Below are positions 60,522 through 64,000 of a stretch of DNA of 64,000 nt, in pieces. The notes beneath the pieces were generated by a model. That model worked only from the letters and a program-made list of their open reading frames with translations. It made no database searches and was not told where the DNA came from. Each line of letters opens with the position of its first letter. Positions within the stretch are counted from its first letter, which is position 1. The position numbers and the translations under genes were made by a program. The DNA comes from Yimella sp. cx-51 (GTDB taxonomy: Bacteria > Actinomycetota > Actinomycetes > Actinomycetales > Dermatophilaceae), in NCBI RefSeq assembly GCF_017654605.1, contig NZ_CP072113.1, positions 124,001 through 188,000 of the forward strand, read 5' to 3'.

Positions 60522-61751
60522 GTGTCCGACCCCACCGATGTGTCGAGCAGTCCCGGCGTGAACGCCGATGCCCGGCACACCATGCATCACGAGACAACAG
60601 TGGCGCCCAGCATGGAACACGACATCACCGACGGTGGACCCGACATGGTCCAGTTCGTCGACGGCGACGGCAACCGTCTGCCCACCTGCGAGGCCAACGA
60701 GCCCTACGCGCAGATCGTCGAGGACATGACCTCCGAAGACGCGCGCTCGATGTACCGCGACCTCGTGCTCGTGCGCCGCATGGACGCCGAGGGTCATGCA
60801 CTGCAGCGTCAGGGCGAACTGGGTCTGTGGCCCTCGCTGCTCGGGCAGGAAGCCGCGCAGGTCGGTGCCGGACGCGCCCTGCGCCCGCAGGACTACGCCT
60901 TCCCCGGCTACCGCGAGCACGGCGTGGCGTGGTGCCGCGGCGTCGACCCGGTGAACCTGTTGGGCATGTTCCGCGGCGTCAACCACGGCGGCTGGGACTC
61001 CAACCAGAACAACTTCCACCTCTACACGATCGTCATCGGCAACCAGATGCTGCATGCCACCGGTTACGCGATGGGCATGCAGCGTGACGGCGTCGTGGGC
61101 ACAGGCAACCCCGACCGGGACGCAGCCGTGATGGCCTTCACCGGCGACGGTGGCACCGCGCAAGGCGATTACAACGAGGCGCTCGTTTTCGCGAGCGTCG
61201 CGAACGCGCCGTTGGTCTTCTTCATTCAGAACAACCAGTGGGCCATCTCCGAGCCCAATTACAAGCAGTTCCGCATCCCGCCCTACCAGCGCGCTCGCGG
61301 CTTCGGCTTCCCCGGCGTCCGCGTCGACGGCAACGACGTGCTCGCGGTCTACGCCGTGGCCAAGGCCGCGATGGACGCCGCCCGCACCGGCCAGGGCCCG
61401 ACCCTCATCGAGGCGTTCACCTACCGTCTCGGTGCGCACACCACGTCCGACGATCCGACGAAGTACCGCTCGGCGGCTGAGGTCGACATCTGGCGCGAGA
61501 AGGATCCGATCAAGCGCATGCGCGGGTTCATGGAGACCAAGGGTCACGCTGACCCGACCTTCTTCACCGAACTCGAGGAAGAGGCCGACGAACTGGCTGC
61601 TCGCATTCGTCGCGAGTGCCAGCAGATGCCTGACCCGGAGCCGGTGACGATGTTCGACAAGGTCTATGTCGACCAGCACCCCGTGATCGACGCCGAACGT
61701 GAGCAGTTCGCTGCCTACCAAGCCTCCTTCGTCCAGGAAGGCGGCAACTGA
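60522..61751 (+). CDS. pdhA: 2-oxoacid dehydrogenase E1 component, alpha subunit
   Basis: A 409-residue thiamine-diphosphate subunit decarboxylating pyruvate or branched-chain 2-oxoacids. Typical stretches are LQRQGELGLWPSLLGQEAAQ, FPGYREHGVAWCRGV and the cofactor motif GDGGTAQGDYNEAL ending in QNNQWAIS, plus TYRLGAHTTSDDPTKYR. Sequence alone does not separate pyruvate from branched-chain activity; mycobacterial BkdA is also similar. GTG 60522 has GAGGAG 6 nt upstream, which is why a longer N-terminal extension is not used. The stop overlaps the E1 beta start (TGATG). Confidence 0.9.
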   Translation: MSDPTDVSSSPGVNADARHTMHHETTVAPSMEHDITDGGPDMVQFVDGDGNRLPTCEANEPYAQIVEDMTSEDARSMYRDLVLVRRMDAEGHALQRQGELGLWPSLLGQEAAQVGAGRALRPQDYAFPGYREHGVAWCRGVDPVNLLGMFRGVNHGGWDSNQNNFHLYTIVIGNQMLHATGYAMGMQRDGVVGTGNPDRDAAVMAFTGDGGTAQGDYNEALVFASVANAPLVFFIQNNQWAISEPNYKQFRIPPYQRARGFGFPGVRVDGNDVLAVYAVAKAAMDAARTGQGPTLIEAFTYRLGAHTTSDDPTKYRSAAEVDIWREKDPIKRMRGFMETKGHADPTFFTELEEEADELAARIRRECQQMPDPEPVTMFDKVYVDQHPVIDAEREQFAAYQASFVQEGGN

Positions 61752-62731
61752 TGAGCACGCAGCGCATGACTCTGGCCAAGGGACTCAACTCCGGCCTGCG
61801 CAAGGCGATGGAGGACGACCCGAAGGTCATCCTCATGGGTGAGGACGTCGGCAAACTCGGTGGCGTCTTCCGCATCACCGAGGGCCTGCAGAAGGACTTC
61901 GGCGAAGACCGCGTCATCGACACTCCGCTGGCCGAGGCCGGCATCGTCGGCACCGCGATCGGTCTGGCGATGCGCGGCTACCGCCCGGTCGTCGAGATCC
62001 AGTTCGACGGATTCATCTACCCGGCGTTCGACCAGATCGTCAGCCAGGTCTCCAAGATGCACTACCGCTCGCTCGGCGCACTCAAGCTGCCGATGGTGAT
62101 CCGAGTGCCTTTCGGTGGTGGCATCGGCGCGGTCGAGCACCACAGTGAGTCGAACGAGGCCTACTTCGCGCACACCGCCGGTCTGCGCGTCGTCGCCTGC
62201 TCCGACCCGGCTGACGCGTACTGGATGATCCAGCAGGCGATCGCCAGTGACGATCCGGTGATCTTCTACGAACCCAAGCGTCGTTACCACGAGCGCGCTG
62301 AGGTCGACCTCGATGCGCCGCCGGTGGGTCTGTACGACGCGCGCGTCGTGCGCCCCGGCACCGACCTCACGCTGCTCACGTACGGCCCGATGGTGAAGAC
62401 CTGCGTGCAGGCCGCCGAAGCTGCTGCGACAGAAGGTCATTCGCTGGAGGTGGTCGATCTGCGCGCGCTCTCCCCGCTCGACCGCAAGACCATCTTCGAC
62501 TCGGCGAAGAAGACCGGCCGGGTCGTGGTCGTCCACGAAGCAAGCACCTTCCTGGGCATGGGCGCCGAACTCGCCGCGCTCGTCCAGCAGGAGTGCTTCT
62601 ACCACCTCGAAGCGCCGGTGCTGCGGGTCGGCGGGTACAACCTGCCCTACCCGCCCAGCCGCTTCGAAGAACACTTCCTGCCCGACCTCGACCGAGTGCT
62701 CGACACCGTCGACCGCTCGCTCGCGTTCTGA
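61751..62731 (+). CDS. pdhB: 2-oxoacid dehydrogenase E1 component, beta subunit
   Basis: A 326-residue transketolase-like partner of the alpha subunit. It shows MGEDVGKLGGVFRITEGLQ, DTPLAEAGIVGTAIGLAMRG, PVVEIQFDGFIYPAFDQI and RVPFGGGIGAVEHHSES, then the C-terminal domain GRVVVVHEASTFLGMGAELAA. ATG 61751 shares its first base with the E1 alpha stop. It is followed after 11 bp by the E2 gene. Length and motifs are normal. Confidence 0.93.
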   Translation: MSTQRMTLAKGLNSGLRKAMEDDPKVILMGEDVGKLGGVFRITEGLQKDFGEDRVIDTPLAEAGIVGTAIGLAMRGYRPVVEIQFDGFIYPAFDQIVSQVSKMHYRSLGALKLPMVIRVPFGGGIGAVEHHSESNEAYFAHTAGLRVVACSDPADAYWMIQQAIASDDPVIFYEPKRRYHERAEVDLDAPPVGLYDARVVRPGTDLTLLTYGPMVKTCVQAAEAAATEGHSLEVVDLRALSPLDRKTIFDSAKKTGRVVVVHEASTFLGMGAELAALVQQECFYHLEAPVLRVGGYNLPYPPSRFEEHFLPDLDRVLDTVDRSLAF

Positions 62732-62742
62732 GGGGATCACTG

Positions 62743-64000
62743 ATGGGTGTGAAGCTTTTCAACCTGCCCGACCCGGGTGAAGGCCTGGTCGAAGCCGACG
62801 TCGTCACCTGGAAGATCAAGCCGGGCGACCAGGTGAAGGTCAACGACATCGTCGTCGAGATCGAAACCGCGAAGTCGTTGGTGGAGTTGCCGATTCCGTG
62901 GGAGGGCACCGTCGTCGAACTCCTCGTCGACGAGGGCGCGACAGTGGACGTCGGTAGCCCGATCGTGTCGATCGAGGTCGCCGGTGCGGAGCCGGACGTT
63001 GCTCCTGCGGCCGCTCCTGCTGCAGCAGCCTCTGCTTCCCCGGCGTCCGCAGGCGAGGACGAGGGGGAGGAGCGGGTCGCCAATCTCGTCGGTTACGGCG
63101 CAGTCGCCGGCTCCACGCAGCGTCGCGCTCGTCGCACCGCGGCTCCCACGCCGTCCCAGAAATCTGCACCACCTGCGCCGGTCGCTCCTGTGGCGCCTCC
63201 GGTCCAAGAGCCCGCAGAGCCCGTGGGCCAGAGCGCGCCTCGCGGCAAGGCACTCGCCAAGCCGCCGGTGCGCAAGTTCGCCAAGGACAACGGCGTCGAC
63301 CTCGCCTCCATCACGCCCACCCGCGAGGACGGCGTGATCACCCGGGCGGACGTCGAGGCCCACCTATCGCTGGTTGAGCCCGGACGCGGTGACGAAGGAA
63401 CAGCGTCCGGTGTCGAAACCCGAGGCGTAACTGCACCCGGCGAACGCGAGACCCGCACCCCGATCAAGGGCGTCCGCAAGATGACCGCCCAGGCGATGGT
63501 CGGCTCGGCGTTCAGCGCGCCGCACGTCACCGAGTTCATCACCGTCGACATGACTCGCACGATGGAGCTGGTGTCGCGGCTGAAGAACGACCGCGAGTTC
63601 AAGGGGGTCAAGGTCACCCCGCTGCTGGTGTTGGCCAAGGCGCTGCTGGTCGCGGTCAAGCGCAACCCGGAGATCAACGCGAGCTGGGACGAGGCCGCCC
63701 AGGAGATCGTGGTCAAGCACTACGTGAACCTCGGCATCGCCGCGTCCACCCCGCGCGGCCTGATCGTGCCGAACATCAAGGACGCCGAGCGGATGAACCT
63801 GCGCGAGCTGGCGGACGCGATGGGCTCGCTCGTCGAGACCGCCCGCGAAGGCAAGACCCCGCCGGCCGACATGGCCGGTGGCTCGATCACCATCACCAAC
63901 GTCGGTGTCTTCGGCGTCGACAACGGCACCCCGATCATCAACCCGGGCGAGGCCGCGATCCTGTGCTTCGGCGCCGTCCGCAAGATGCCCTGGGTGGTGA
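62743..64000 (+). CDS. pdhC: Dihydrolipoamide acyltransferase E2, 3' end beyond window
   Basis: The lipoylated core subunit; 419 residues are visible. One lipoyl domain (about 3-78) carries Lys44 in IETAKSLVE. An Ala/Pro-rich linker follows, then the E3-binding domain (about 170-207, PPVRKFAKDNGVDL), a second linker, and the acyltransferase domain (about 240 onward) with RKMTAQAMVGSAFSAPHVTEF and RGLIVPNIKDAERM; the active-site HxxxDG lies beyond the edge. AGGGGA precedes ATG 62743. Residues about 209-226 are encoded by a copy of the palindromic repeat found in intergenic regions. Confidence 0.93.
   Translation, partial: MGVKLFNLPDPGEGLVEADVVTWKIKPGDQVKVNDIVVEIETAKSLVELPIPWEGTVVELLVDEGATVDVGSPIVSIEVAGAEPDVAPAAAPAAAASASPASAGEDEGEERVANLVGYGAVAGSTQRRARRTAAPTPSQKSAPPAPVAPVAPPVQEPAEPVGQSAPRGKALAKPPVRKFAKDNGVDLASITPTREDGVITRADVEAHLSLVEPGRGDEGTASGVETRGVTAPGERETRTPIKGVRKMTAQAMVGSAFSAPHVTEFITVDMTRTMELVSRLKNDREFKGVKVTPLLVLAKALLVAVKRNPEINASWDEAAQEIVVKHYVNLGIAASTPRGLIVPNIKDAERMNLRELADAMGSLVETAREGKTPPADMAGGSITITNVGVFGVDNGTPIINPGEAAILCFGAVRKMPWVV
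63368..63420. repeat. Palindromic repeat inside the E2 coding sequence
   Basis: CGCTGGTTGAGC (63368-63379) and GGTGTCGAAACC (63409-63420) are the complements of the outer boxes of the repeats at 12989-13037 and 41008-41058. Between them GGACGC pairs with GCGTCC, the variable inner stem. It is translated in frame as about 18 residues (SLVEPGRGDEGTASGVET) in the linker between the E3-binding and catalytic domains. Confidence 0.75.

Overview
The window is high-GC DNA with compact operons, many ATGA/TGATG start-stop overlaps, GTG starts and -10 boxes lying 6-7 nt from start codons. It carries a heterotetrameric sarcosine oxidase, an F420-dependent glucose-6-phosphate dehydrogenase, GTP-type PEP carboxykinase and DivIVA-domain proteins. 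This points to a chromosomal segment of an actinobacterium, probably a member of the Micrococcales; the family (Dermacoccaceae or Intrasporangiaceae would fit) is a guess. I see no rRNA, tRNA, CRISPR array, prophage or replication origin.

1-18.3 kb is a one-carbon/osmolyte catabolic island. It holds a creatinase (cut by the left edge) with its transporter, a GntR regulator with a clear operator, glyA-soxBDAG-purU, then a TetR regulator with betB-betA-betT. Creatine gives sarcosine plus urea, and choline gives glycine betaine. Sarcosine oxidase delivers glycine and methylene-tetrahydrofolate, which GlyA and PurU rebalance. The steps from betaine to sarcosine are not in the window. A nucleoside transporter follows.

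18.3-37.5 kb is a patchwork of small metabolic units: an MDR reductase, pfkB-surE, a lipoprotein, a CycA-type permease, VOC plus ECF sigma factor, a domain-swapped lipoate ligase, a toxin-antitoxin pair on a truncated flavoprotein gene, a luciferase-like monooxygenase with its FMN reductase, a class III aminotransferase, TauE/SafE, Fgd and a GalT-like protein. Several genes here are decayed: an ECF factor and a ceramidase with in-frame internal deletions, a frameshifted YjbR protein and a 5'-truncated oxidoreductase.

37.5-53.7 kb holds pckG, an IS481-family insertion sequence, a NYN-domain protein, a translationally coupled pair of a Pls/PosA-type single-module NRPS and an M1 metallopeptidase (a candidate homopoly-amino-acid system), argS, vapBC, a secreted tripeptidyl-aminopeptidase-like lipoprotein and galE. 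53.7-64 kb holds a DivIVA-like protein, paaK-paaI divergent from paaN, a Nudix protein, hisC and a 2-oxoacid dehydrogenase operon (E1 alpha, E1 beta, E2) that runs off the right edge.

Two genome-scale patterns stand out. First, long-stem palindromic repeats of several sequence families sit in many intergenic gaps, and one copy lies in frame inside the E2 gene. Second, CRP/GlxR-like sites precede the creatine, glycine-transport, phenylacetate and 2-oxoacid dehydrogenase units, and many genes appear to be transcribed leaderless.
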